A DNA stretch of 5,998 nt, taken from assembly GCA_028872975.1 (NCBI GenBank), contig JAGWNV010000169.1:1-5998 (forward strand). The letters run 5' to 3'. Below are positions 1-5,858 of this stretch, in pieces (the stretch's first letter is position 1; every line of letters starts with the position of its first letter). The notes beneath the pieces were generated by a model. It made no database searches. It was given only the letters and a program-made list of their open reading frames with translations, and had not been told where the DNA came from. This DNA is from Acidobacteriota bacterium. GTDB lineage: Bacteria; Actinomycetota; Acidimicrobiia; Acidimicrobiales; UBA8190. Both the position numbers and the translations under genes were made by a program.

Positions 1-4
1 CCGC

Positions 5-28
5 GGGCAGGGCCGAAAGGCCTGTCCC
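5..28 (-). terminator. GC-rich hairpin downstream of the metal ABC operon
   Basis: Read on the minus strand, GGG-A-CAGG-CC pairs with GG-C-CCTG-CCC around a TTTC loop, giving about nine base pairs with one single-base bulge on each arm. It lies about 45 bases beyond the TAG stop of the last permease gene. No run of T follows, so it is not a classic intrinsic terminator, but GC-rich actinobacteria often have terminator hairpins without a T tract. It could equally be an mRNA-stabilising 3' structure or part of an element that continues to the left of the window. Confidence 0.35.
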
Positions 29-39
29 GCCGGTAACTC

Positions 40-57
40 CGTGCGCATGTGCGCACG
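40..57 (-). terminator. perfect 7-bp hairpin just past the operon stop codon
   Basis: CGTGCGC (40-46) and GCGCACG (51-57) are exact reverse complements around a four-base loop, ATGT. The hairpin begins 15 bases beyond the last permease stop codon (73-75) on the minus strand. With the hairpin at 5-28 it forms a tandem pair, which suits the 3' end of a transcription unit. There is no T tract on either strand, so the terminator role is inferred from position and stem strength. Confidence 0.45.
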
Positions 58-72
58 CACTCGAACCGCGGG

Positions 73-879
73 CTACGGGCGCGCCCCGACCGGTCGCGCC
101 GCTCGCCGGCCCCACACCCGGCCGCCCCCGTACCAGAGGGCGCCGGCCGAGCCGACGAAGAACCCGATGGGCCAGTCCGAGAGGTACGAGAGGGCGATGG
201 CGCTCCAGACCGTCACGAGGGCGAGTCCCACCGACGTCACCATGGCGAGCCCCGGTCTGGCCACGAGTGCCCGCGCCGCCGCCGGCGGCCCGATCATGAG
301 GCTGAAGACGAGGAGCGCCCCCACCACCGGCACGGTCATGGCCGTCGTGAGGGCCAGCACCACCAGGAAGGCGGTCTCCATGCGCGAACCGCGCACCCCG
401 CGGGACTCGCCGACCTCGGGCACGACCGACGAGAGGAGAAGGGGCCGGTACAGGGCGCCGACGGCCGCCACCGAGGCGACGGCCAGGCCGAGGACGGGGA
501 GGAGCTCGGCGGTGCTCACCCCGAGCACCTCGCCGAAGAGGAGCGAGTAGAGCTGGGTCTCGTACTCGTTCGTCCGGCTGAGGAACACCGCGCCCAGGGC
601 GAGCAGCGAGACGAGGGTCAGGGCGGTGACCACGTCGTGGCGGCCCCGCCGCCCCAGCGCCCCGATGGCGAGGGCCGCCACCACGGCGAAGACCCCGAGC
701 CCGAGGAGGGTGCTCAGTCCCACCAGCCCGGCCAGGGCGGCGCCGGCGAAGGCGCCGTTGGGGATGGCATGGGCGGGGAAGGCCGATCCCCGGAGGACGA
801 CGAAGAACCCCACCACCCCGGCGGCCACCGCCACGAGGGTGGCGGCAGCCCAGGCGTGCACCATGAAGCCCGAGAACAT
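73..879 (-). CDS. metal ABC transporter, membrane subunit (ABC-3 family), second of two
   Basis: This 268-residue protein is almost wholly hydrophobic, with about seven to eight membrane-spanning stretches. It has landmarks of ABC-3 (ZnuB/MntB/TroC-type) permeases: an early VLRGSAFPAHAIPNGAFAG segment (residues 28-46, matching RG-x-S/A-F-x-x-HA), LFGEVLG (114-120), a cytosolic-loop segment YRPLLLSSVVPE (144-155), and a late VGALLVFSLMIGPPAAA (186-202). The length is normal for the family. The ATG start lies one base past the stop of the preceding permease (TGA-G-ATG) and has no strong ribosome site of its own, so translation is probably coupled. A second in-frame ATG, five codons on, is a possible start. 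It should form a heterodimer with the upstream permease and carry a divalent metal (Zn, Mn or Fe) across the cytoplasmic membrane. It is the last gene of the operon; hairpins follow its stop. Confidence 0.92.
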   Translation of the reverse strand: MFSGFMVHAWAAATLVAVAAGVVGFFVVLRGSAFPAHAIPNGAFAGAALAGLVGLSTLLGLGVFAVVAALAIGALGRRGRHDVVTALTLVSLLALGAVFLSRTNEYETQLYSLLFGEVLGVSTAELLPVLGLAVASVAAVGALYRPLLLSSVVPEVGESRGVRGSRMETAFLVVLALTTAMTVPVVGALLVFSLMIGPPAAARALVARPGLAMVTSVGLALVTVWSAIALSYLSDWPIGFFVGSAGALWYGGGRVWGRRAARPVGARP

Positions 880-880
880 C

Positions 881-1774
881 TCAGCGCCCCGTCCCCGGCA
901 CTCGTCGCCTCCGCCGGGCCGGGAGGCCGGAGACGCCGTAGGCGGCCACCACGAGAGCCACCACGAAGAAGCTCACCGGAAGCCCGCGACGGCCGGGGGC
1001 CCAGTAGTAGCTGTCGTAGGCGAAGAGCACCCCGAGCGAGGTCGAGACCGTCCCGATCACGACGGCGGTGACGACGGCCCAGCCGAGACGCCGGGTGGCC
1101 CGCAGCGCCGCCGCCGCCGGGCCGACGAGGAGGGCCGTCGACAGGATCGCCCCGATGGCGACGGCGGAGAGGCCCACCGCCAACGAGAGGGCGCCCATGA
1201 AGACGACGCCGACCGCCCGTGTCGGCACCCCGCGGGCGGCGGCCAGTTCGGGGTCGACGGAGCTCAGGAGCAGGGGCCGGTAGAGGGCGCCCACGGCGGC
1301 GACGGCCACCGCGCCGAGCGCCACCGACACGGGCACCACGGCGGCGTCGACCGAGAAGATCGACCCGAAGAGGACCTGCTGGACGGTGCCGGCCGTGGCG
1401 CGGGTGGTGGTGTCGAGGTAGAGGACGAGGGCGGTGACCCCGGTGGCGACGCCCAGGACGACTCCGGTGGCGAGGTCCCTCCCCCGGGCCCGCTGGACGC
1501 CGACGAGGTCCATGGCGCCCGCCCCGAGGAGCCCGCCCACCACGAACCCGGACAGGGCGCCGGCCCCCAGGAGGAGCGCCCCCGAGCCCCCGGCGGCGGC
1601 GACGTCGGTCAGGGCGTGTCCGGCGAAGGACTGTCCCCGCAGGACGGTGAAGACGCCCACCACGGCCGAGACCGTCGCCGCCACCGTCCCCACGACGAGG
1701 GCCACGTGGACCGGGGCACTCGAGGCGAAGCCCGGCTCCACCAGCCAGGTGAGGAGGCGGTGCACGGCGCTCAC
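881..1774 (-). CDS. metal ABC transporter, membrane subunit (ABC-3 family), first of two
   Basis: This 297-residue polytopic membrane protein is of the same ABC-3 permease family as its downstream neighbour. Residues 44-58 (VLRGQSFAGHALTDV) carry the conserved RG-x-SF-x-GHAL motif, LFGSIFSVD lies at 135-143, the cytosolic loop YRPLLLSSVDPE at 165-176, and AIGAILSTALLVGPAAAA at 207-222. The open frame runs far upstream, but homology begins only near residue 5. I chose the GTG at 1774 because it overlaps the ATPase stop by four bases (GTGA), the same arrangement as at the ATPase start; a GTG three codons further in is an alternative. A G-rich run, GACGGGGG, sits right before the start. The C-terminus ends in a basic tail (RRRRR near 287-291), which suggests a cytoplasmic end. 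It should pair with the second permease to form the import channel. Confidence 0.92.
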   Translation of the reverse strand: MSAVHRLLTWLVEPGFASSAPVHVALVVGTVAATVSAVVGVFTVLRGQSFAGHALTDVAAAGGSGALLLGAGALSGFVVGGLLGAGAMDLVGVQRARGRDLATGVVLGVATGVTALVLYLDTTTRATAGTVQQVLFGSIFSVDAAVVPVSVALGAVAVAAVGALYRPLLLSSVDPELAAARGVPTRAVGVVFMGALSLAVGLSAVAIGAILSTALLVGPAAAALRATRRLGWAVVTAVVIGTVSTSLGVLFAYDSYYWAPGRRGLPVSFFVVALVVAAYGVSGLPARRRRRVPGTGR

Positions 1775-2643
1775 CCCCCGTCGCCGGCAGGCTCGGGGGG
1801 CAGCGACAGGTGCCGGCGCTGTTCGGGACCGACCACCTCGTGGTGACCGAGCGACAGGTGCTCGAGGTCGGCGGCGCCGGCGATGACGAGGATCCGGCCG
1901 TGCACCGTGAGCACGTCCACATGGTGGCGGTACAGGGCGCTGAGCACGTCCTCGCGGATGACCTCCTCGGTGGTCCCGCACACGGCACGGCCGCCGGCGA
2001 TGTAGACGACCCGGTCCATCACCGGCAGGAGGGGGTTGATGTCGTGCGCGGAGAGCAGGACGGCCACGTGCTGCTGGCGCGAGACCCGGGCCAGGAGCCC
2101 CACCACCTCCTGGGCGCTGTGGAGGTCGAGGTTGGCGAGGGGCTCGTCGAGAAGGAGGAGCCGGGGGCGGCTCACCAGGGCGTGGGCGATGAGGACGCGC
2201 TGCTGCTCGCCGCCCGACAGCCGGCCCACGCGGGCACCGGCGAAGCCCTCCGCCCCGACGGCGGCCACCATGGCGTCCACGGCGTCGGCACGGCGCTTCG
2301 AGGGCATCGGGATGCCGAAGCGGTGCCCGTCGAGCCCGAGGGCCACGAGGTCCCAGGCCCGCAGGGGCATGTCGGGGTCGAGGAGCACCTTCTGGGGCAC
2401 GTAGCCGACGTCGCCGCTCCGCTTGGCGAGGGGCCGGCCGAGGACACGGACGCTTCCGGCGTCGAGCCGCTGGAGGCCCAGGACGGTGCGAAGCAGCGTG
2501 GTCTTGCCGGCGCCGTTGGAACCGATGAGGCCGGTGAACTGCCCGGCGTCGACGGCGAAGCTCACCTGGTCGAGCACGGTGCGGCCCCCGAGAGAGACGG
2601 TGGCGCCGTCCAGCTCGAGAACGGGGGCGCCCGGGGCCGTCAC
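1771..2643 (-). CDS. metal ABC transporter, ATP-binding subunit
   Basis: This 290-residue cytoplasmic ATPase powers the importer. Every catalytic motif is intact: Walker A GSNGAGKTT (41-49), Q-loop VPQ with Q84, signature LSGGE (142-146), Walker B LLLLDEP (162-168), D-loop NLDLHS (171-176) and H-loop histidine H200 in LLSAHDIN. The Q-loop context and the SAHDINPLL segment fit the ZnuC/MntA/TroB type. The GTG start overlaps the binding-protein stop by four bases (GTGA). A good ribosome site, GGAG, lies five bases upstream, which supports this start over the much longer open frame. After the core (about residue 245) a tail of about 45 residues, rich in His, Glu and Pro, ends PPEPAGDGG. Such tails vary in this family and I assign it no role. 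The neighbours are the binding-protein gene upstream and the first permease gene downstream, also joined by a GTGA overlap. Confidence 0.95.
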   Translation of the reverse strand: MTAPGAPVLELDGATVSLGGRTVLDQVSFAVDAGQFTGLIGSNGAGKTTLLRTVLGLQRLDAGSVRVLGRPLAKRSGDVGYVPQKVLLDPDMPLRAWDLVALGLDGHRFGIPMPSKRRADAVDAMVAAVGAEGFAGARVGRLSGGEQQRVLIAHALVSRPRLLLLDEPLANLDLHSAQEVVGLLARVSRQQHVAVLLSAHDINPLLPVMDRVVYIAGGRAVCGTTEEVIREDVLSALYRHHVDVLTVHGRILVIAGAADLEHLSLGHHEVVGPEQRRHLSLPPEPAGDGG

Positions 2644-3596
2644 AGCCGCTCCGTCGACACGCCGCCGGCGACGGCCCTCTCGACGGCACGGACCTCGGCG
2701 AGCATCCAGCGCTGGAAGTCGTAGCCGGGGGCCGGCATCGTCTCGTACACGGCCACCACCGGCACACCGGCCCGGAGTGCGGTGCGCCGGATCGACGCCG
2801 TGAGCGAGGAGACGACCTGGGCGTCGACGCAGAGCACCCGCACCCGGTGGCCGGTGAGGAGGCCGTGCACGAGGGAGATGTCCTGCGGGGAGGGGTCGAC
2901 ACCGTTCATGACGGCGGCCTGGAAGGCGAAGGGGGTGCGGTTGTCCGCCCCCATGGCCTCGAGCAGGTCGTCGGCCACCGGCTCGGTCGTCGCCACCGCC
3001 ACGCCCCGGTAGCGGGCCTCGAAGGCGGCCACGGCGGACCGCCAGGGCTGCAGGGAGGCGTCGAATCGCTCGAGCCGCGCCCGGAAGTAGGCGGCATGGT
3101 CCGGCTCGAGGGCAGCCAGCGCGCCGGCCACGGCCCGGGCCACGGCCGGCATCGTGGTGGGCGCGTACCAGAGGTGCGGGTTGCGGGTCGCGTCCGGGAG
3201 CCCCAGGAGGTGCTGGACGACGAGGACCCGTCGCCGCGGATTGGGCGTCGCCGACTCGATCTTCGTCATGAAGTCGTCGTAGCCCAGCCCGTTCTGCACG
3301 ACGAGGGCCGCCGCGCCGACCTCCTTGGCCACGCTCGTGGAGAGCTCGAAGCCGTGGGGATCGCTGTTGGGGTCGTCGAGGACCGACGAGACCTCGACGT
3401 AGCGGCCCCCGACCTGCGACAGCACGTCGGCGTACTGGTTCTCGGCACCGACGGCGGCCACCACCCCCGGGGTGGCGGTGGGCCCGGCGGCGCACGCGCT
3501 CAGGAGGGCGGCGGCCGGCACGGCGGCGCCGAGCGCCCCCAGCCAGCGGCCGAGGCGCCACGCCCCGGCCGGCTTCGTCGCCGCGCTCCTGGCCAC
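2640..3596 (-). CDS. metal-binding lipoprotein of the ABC importer (ZnuA/TroA-like, cluster A-I)
   Basis: This 318-residue extracytoplasmic lipoprotein captures a divalent metal and hands it to the two permeases. The N-terminus has basic residues (R14, R17), a hydrophobic stretch and a lipobox LLSAC, so the likely lipidated residue is C35. Family landmarks follow: DPNSDPHGFELS (75-86) with ligand H81, QNGLGYDDFM (101-110), NPHLWYAP (139-146) with H141, ATTEPVADDLLEAMG (202-216) with E205, and VYETMP (283-288) with E285. The expected four ligands are therefore His, His, Glu, Glu. The third is His in ZnuA-type proteins but Glu in PsaA-type manganese binders. The His-rich acidic loop common in ZnuA is absent. 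Zn, Mn and Fe all remain possible, leaning to Mn or Fe. The GTG start has AAAGGA five bases upstream, a convincing ribosome site. It is the first gene of the operon, behind a Fur-type operator. Confidence 0.93.
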   Translation of the reverse strand: MARSAATKPAGAWRLGRWLGALGAAVPAAALLSACAAGPTATPGVVAAVGAENQYADVLSQVGGRYVEVSSVLDDPNSDPHGFELSTSVAKEVGAAALVVQNGLGYDDFMTKIESATPNPRRRVLVVQHLLGLPDATRNPHLWYAPTTMPAVARAVAGALAALEPDHAAYFRARLERFDASLQPWRSAVAAFEARYRGVAVATTEPVADDLLEAMGADNRTPFAFQAAVMNGVDPSPQDISLVHGLLTGHRVRVLCVDAQVVSSLTASIRRTALRAGVPVVAVYETMPAPGYDFQRWMLAEVRAVERAVAGGVSTERL

Positions 3597-3626
3597 CGCC
3601 GTCCTTTCCGGTCTCCTCCCCCCGGA

Positions 3627-3656
3627 AAACTAGAACAGGAATGATTCTCATTTCAA
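3627..3656 (-). promoter_or_regulatory. predicted promoter of the metal ABC operon
   Basis: On the minus strand TTGAAA (3656-3651) resembles a -35 box. It is followed after 18 bases by TAGTTT (3632-3627), which fits the actinobacterial -10 pattern TAnnnT. Transcription would start near 3620, leaving a leader of about 24 bases that contains the AAAGGA ribosome site. The Fur-type palindrome lies in the spacer and touches the -35 box, as expected for repression by a metal-loaded regulator. This is prediction from sequence alone. Confidence 0.55.
3640..3652. promoter_or_regulatory. Fur/Zur-type operator between divergent genes
   Basis: AATGATTCTCATT is a palindrome of two five-base arms (AATGA and TCATT) around three bases. 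It matches the general form of Fur-family boxes (AATGATnATCATT-like; the Zur boxes of actinobacteria are similar). Flanking bases extend the resemblance to about GGAATGATTCTCATTTCA (3638-3655). It is in the most AT-rich stretch of the window, between the transporter operon and a Fur-family gene, so the neighbouring regulator is the obvious ligand. Half-sites alone do not tell Fur, Zur and Mur apart. Confidence 0.75.
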
Positions 3657-3666
3657 CTCGGGGGGC

Positions 3667-3672
3667 TAGGAT
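3667..3672 (+). promoter_or_regulatory. predicted -10 element of the regulator gene, possibly leaderless
   Basis: TAGGAT fits the TAnnnT -10 pattern and ends six bases before the GTG start at 3679, so transcription could begin at or next to the start codon and give a leaderless mRNA, which is common in actinobacteria. The matching -35 region would fall around 3643-3650, inside the Fur-type palindrome, where no good consensus is visible. The same AGGA could instead serve as a weak ribosome site seven bases before GTG. Confidence 0.4.
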
Positions 3673-3678
3673 GGCCGG

Positions 3679-4119
3679 GTGGACCAGGGGCTCCATGGCG
3701 AGGTGGCCGGGCGCATGTCGGGGATCGGCCAGCGCTACACCCGGGGCCGGCGATCCCTCGTCGAGGTGCTGGCCGACACCCCCGGCCCCCTCACCGCCGC
3801 CGAGCTCGTGGCGGCGTCGGCCTCGATCCCCCAGAGCACCGTCTACCGGAACCTGGCCGTCCTCGGGCAGGCCGGGGTGGTCCACCGGGTGGTGGGGACC
3901 GACGAGTTCGTCCGCTACGAGCTCTCCGAAGCCGTGACGGGACGGCACCACCATCACCTGGTGTGCCGCAGGTGCGGCGCCGTCGAGGACTTCGCCGCCC
4001 CGAGCGGTCTCGAGCGCAGCGTCACGACGCTCATGGACGCCATCGGGGCGGACCGGGGGTTCCGGGCCGAGACGCACCGGCTGGACGTCGTCGGCACCTG
4101 CTCGGGGTGCAGCTCCTGA
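3679..4119 (+). CDS. Fur-family metal-responsive transcriptional repressor
   Basis: This 146-residue protein has typical Fur-family length and order. The N-terminal winged helix-turn-helix spans about residues 15-75, with LTAAELV (38-44) and the recognition helix signature STVYRNL (53-59). The dimerisation and metal domain holds E81 (YEL), HHHH (90-93), CRRC (C96, C99), E103, H133 and a second CSGC (C141, C144). The two CxxC pairs should form the structural zinc site, while E81, the His cluster, E103 and H133 are the likely sensing ligands. The regulatory-site cysteine that precedes the His cluster in mycobacterial FurB/Zur is not seen, so calling it Zur is unsafe; Fur or Mur are equally open. 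The start used is GTG at 3679; ATG at 3715 (residue 13) with GAGGTGG upstream is an alternative. It probably represses the divergent importer operon and itself through the shared palindrome. Confidence 0.93.
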   Translation: MDQGLHGEVAGRMSGIGQRYTRGRRSLVEVLADTPGPLTAAELVAASASIPQSTVYRNLAVLGQAGVVHRVVGTDEFVRYELSEAVTGRHHHHLVCRRCGAVEDFAAPSGLERSVTTLMDAIGADRGFRAETHRLDVVGTCSGCSS

Positions 4120-4125
4120 GGAGCT
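4111..4125. repeat. perfect inverted repeat across two convergent stop codons
   Basis: AGCTCC (4111-4116) and GGAGCT (4120-4125) are exact reverse complements. The loop, TGA, is the regulator's stop codon, and the right arm reaches into the TAG stop of the DipZ-like gene (4126-4124). It could fold as a short six-base-pair stem in either transcript and act as a weak bidirectional end signal. The three-base loop and lack of T tracts make a strong terminator unlikely, and a repeat this short could arise by chance. Confidence 0.4.
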
Positions 4126-5812
4126 ACCCGAAGGTGAAGTCGTAGGCGACGACGCCGGACGTGAAGCCCAGGGTCATGGTGCCCGACTGCAGCGAGGCGG
4201 AGTCGAGCAGGGTGTAGAGCCGGGGGATCCCGCCGACGGCCACCGTCCGGGTCCGTTGCCCGTCGACGTCGACCGTGACCGTGCCGGTCCCGCCGAGCAC
4301 CAGGTAGACGTCGTCGGCCTGGAAGCCGAGCTCGAGGCGGGCACCGTCGCCCGCCACGGCGCTCTCGGCGCCGATGGTCCAGGCGCCCGACAGTCCATAG
4401 CCGCCGGGTGGCAGCGACGAGGGGAACCGGTAGGAGGCCGACGTGTCCGGCACGGGCGTGGCCCCCACGAGGTACTGCAGGCGCGCGTAGCCGAGGTAGG
4501 TCTCGGGATTGGTGGGCCGCTTCGGCGTGCGGTCGGGAAGCCCGGTCGTGCCGGGCAGCACCAGCCCGGGCCGCGCCTCGACGAGGAGCCGGCGGATGAG
4601 CGTCTCTGTCCCGGCGTACTCGCCCTCGGCGAAGTGGACGTGGCGGACCTCGCCCTTGGCGTCGACGAGGTACTCCGCCGGCCAGTACTCGTTCCCATAG
4701 GCGTTCCAGGTGTCGTAGGCGTCGTCCACGGCCACGGGATAGTCGACACCGAGCTCCCTCGAGGCGCTCGCCACGTTGGCGACGACGTGCTCGAAGGCGA
4801 ACTCGGGGGTGTGGATCCCGACCACCACGAGCCCGTCACCGCCGTAGCGGTGGGCCCACGCCTCGAGATGGGGCAGAGCCCGCTGGCAGTTGATGCAGGA
4901 GTAGGTCCAGAAGTCGAGGAGCACCACCCTCCCCTCGAGCGCGGCGAGCCTGAGCGGTCGGCCGCCCGGTGTGTGCAGCCAGGCGGTGATGCCCCGCAGT
5001 GCAGGCGCCGGCCCGCAATCCTCGAGCCCGGCCGAGGGATCGGTCCCGCAGGCGCTCAGCGTGCCCGCTCTGCGACCGGTGAGGGCTTGGAGTTGCCGGG
5101 TGGCGAAGGCGGTTCCCTCCACGCCGTGCTGGAGGGCGGTGGTGTAGCCGGGCACGGCTCGCTGGAGGCCCTCGGTGACGTCGAGCCCGATGAGGAACGT
5201 CATGGTGACGAGCACGGCGCCGCCCACCCGACGCAGCGCGGTGGCCCGACGCTGGAGGGCCCGGGCGCGGTGGACGAGCGCCTCACCGGCCAGGGCCACG
5301 GCGAGCAGCGGCACACCGGCGCCCACGGCGAAGGCCAGGGTGAGGAGCACGGCCGTGACGGACACGTCGTGGGTGGCGCCGACGACGGTGACGGCGGCCA
5401 GCACCGGCCCTGCGCACGGGACGAACACCGCACCGAGGCCGAGGCCGAGGACGAACCCGGCGCGCCGTCCGAGCAGGTCCGGGACCCGGAGGCGGGCGAA
5501 AGGCCGCTCGAGGACCGACCCCAGCGCCGGCACGAGGAGCCCGATGCCGAAGAGCCCGAGGACGGCCAGGCCGAGGTCCCGGAGCAGGTCCTGGGGGAGA
5601 TGGAGCGCGCTCAAGAGCGCCGAACCGCCGAGGATGAGGGCACTGAAGCTCACCACCACCCCGGCCACGACAGCGACCGGCCGCCTCCGCCGGGCCCGCT
5701 CGCCCCGGCCGGTGGTCCCGGCCACGAGCACGACCGGGAGGACCGGGAGGATGCAGGGTGAGATCCCTGCGACGAGGCCTGCCACCAACCCGACGGCGAG
5801 AAGGCCGATCAC
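4124..5812 (-). CDS. dipZ: DipZ-like protein: CcdA membrane domain fused to thioredoxin-like and C-terminal beta-rich domains
   Basis: This 562-residue protein carries reducing power from cytoplasmic thioredoxin across the membrane to an extracytoplasmic thiol domain. Residues 1-217 form a CcdA/DsbD-type domain of about six membrane segments with the redox cysteines C20 (SPCILPVLP) and C133 (VPCAGPV). A linker (218-280) holds two further cysteines, C255 and C266. A thioredoxin-like domain (about 281-415) has LLDFWTYSCINCQRALPHL, with active-site C306 and C309, and a probable cis-proline P378 in YWPAEYLVD. The C-terminal part (about 455-562) is beta-rich and matches the position of the carbohydrate-binding-like domain of mycobacterial DipZ. 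It is shorter than the roughly 700-residue Mycobacterium tuberculosis protein. The GTG start is fixed by an ideal AGGAGG eight bases upstream and an in-frame stop just beyond it. Substrates are unknown; protein disulfide reduction or cytochrome c maturation are the family roles. Confidence 0.92.
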   Translation of the reverse strand: MIGLLAVGLVAGLVAGISPCILPVLPVVLVAGTTGRGERARRRRPVAVVAGVVVSFSALILGGSALLSALHLPQDLLRDLGLAVLGLFGIGLLVPALGSVLERPFARLRVPDLLGRRAGFVLGLGLGAVFVPCAGPVLAAVTVVGATHDVSVTAVLLTLAFAVGAGVPLLAVALAGEALVHRARALQRRATALRRVGGAVLVTMTFLIGLDVTEGLQRAVPGYTTALQHGVEGTAFATRQLQALTGRRAGTLSACGTDPSAGLEDCGPAPALRGITAWLHTPGGRPLRLAALEGRVVLLDFWTYSCINCQRALPHLEAWAHRYGGDGLVVVGIHTPEFAFEHVVANVASASRELGVDYPVAVDDAYDTWNAYGNEYWPAEYLVDAKGEVRHVHFAEGEYAGTETLIRRLLVEARPGLVLPGTTGLPDRTPKRPTNPETYLGYARLQYLVGATPVPDTSASYRFPSSLPPGGYGLSGAWTIGAESAVAGDGARLELGFQADDVYLVLGGTGTVTVDVDGQRTRTVAVGGIPRLYTLLDSASLQSGTMTLGFTSGVVAYDFTFG

Positions 5813-5820
5813 GACGCCAT

Positions 5821-5826
5821 CCTCCT
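5821..5826 (-). promoter_or_regulatory. ideal ribosome binding site that fixes the dipZ start
   Basis: AGGAGG on the minus strand is a full Shine-Dalgarno match, eight bases from the GTG at 5812. A nearer ATG (5820-5818) meets a stop codon after three codons and is not in the gene's frame, and an in-frame TAG at 5827-5825 bars extension upstream. This is by far the strongest ribosome site in the window. Confidence 0.8.
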
Positions 5827-5858
5827 ATGGGCCGAGCCTCTGCGGTGATCGGTCGCGG

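Noticed and set aside
5..60. Partial resemblance to a cobalamin riboswitch (CTGTCCCGCCGGTAA on the plus strand)
   Set aside because: The characteristic B12-box and the rest of the conserved core are not visible, and no plus-strand gene follows. A covariance-model search with the cobalamin family would settle it.
50..72. TTCGA on the minus strand as a tRNA T-loop
   Set aside because: The flanking bases do not form the five-base-pair T stem, and no anticodon arm or acceptor stem can be drawn.
49..1071. Long plus-strand open frame opposite the two permease genes
   Set aside because: The translation is Arg/Gly/His/Glu-rich low-complexity sequence, as expected antisense to GC-rich membrane-protein genes; there is no ribosome site or domain, and the minus-strand proteins are clear.
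626..1846. A 406-codon plus-strand open frame over permease and ATPase genes
   Set aside because: It is a shadow frame: repetitive charged sequence, no plausible start context, and fully covered by well-supported minus-strand genes.
1771..4077. A 768-codon minus-strand frame as one giant fusion protein containing the ATPase
   Set aside because: Only the last 290 codons resemble a protein family. The upstream part runs out of frame through the binding-protein gene and antisense to the regulator. The GTG at 2643 with GGAG upstream explains the real start.
4256..5761. A 501-codon plus-strand open frame opposite the DipZ-like gene
   Set aside because: Its product is compositionally biased (Gly, Glu, Arg, His) with no recognisable domain, while the opposite strand encodes an unmistakable CcdA-thioredoxin protein with an ideal ribosome site.
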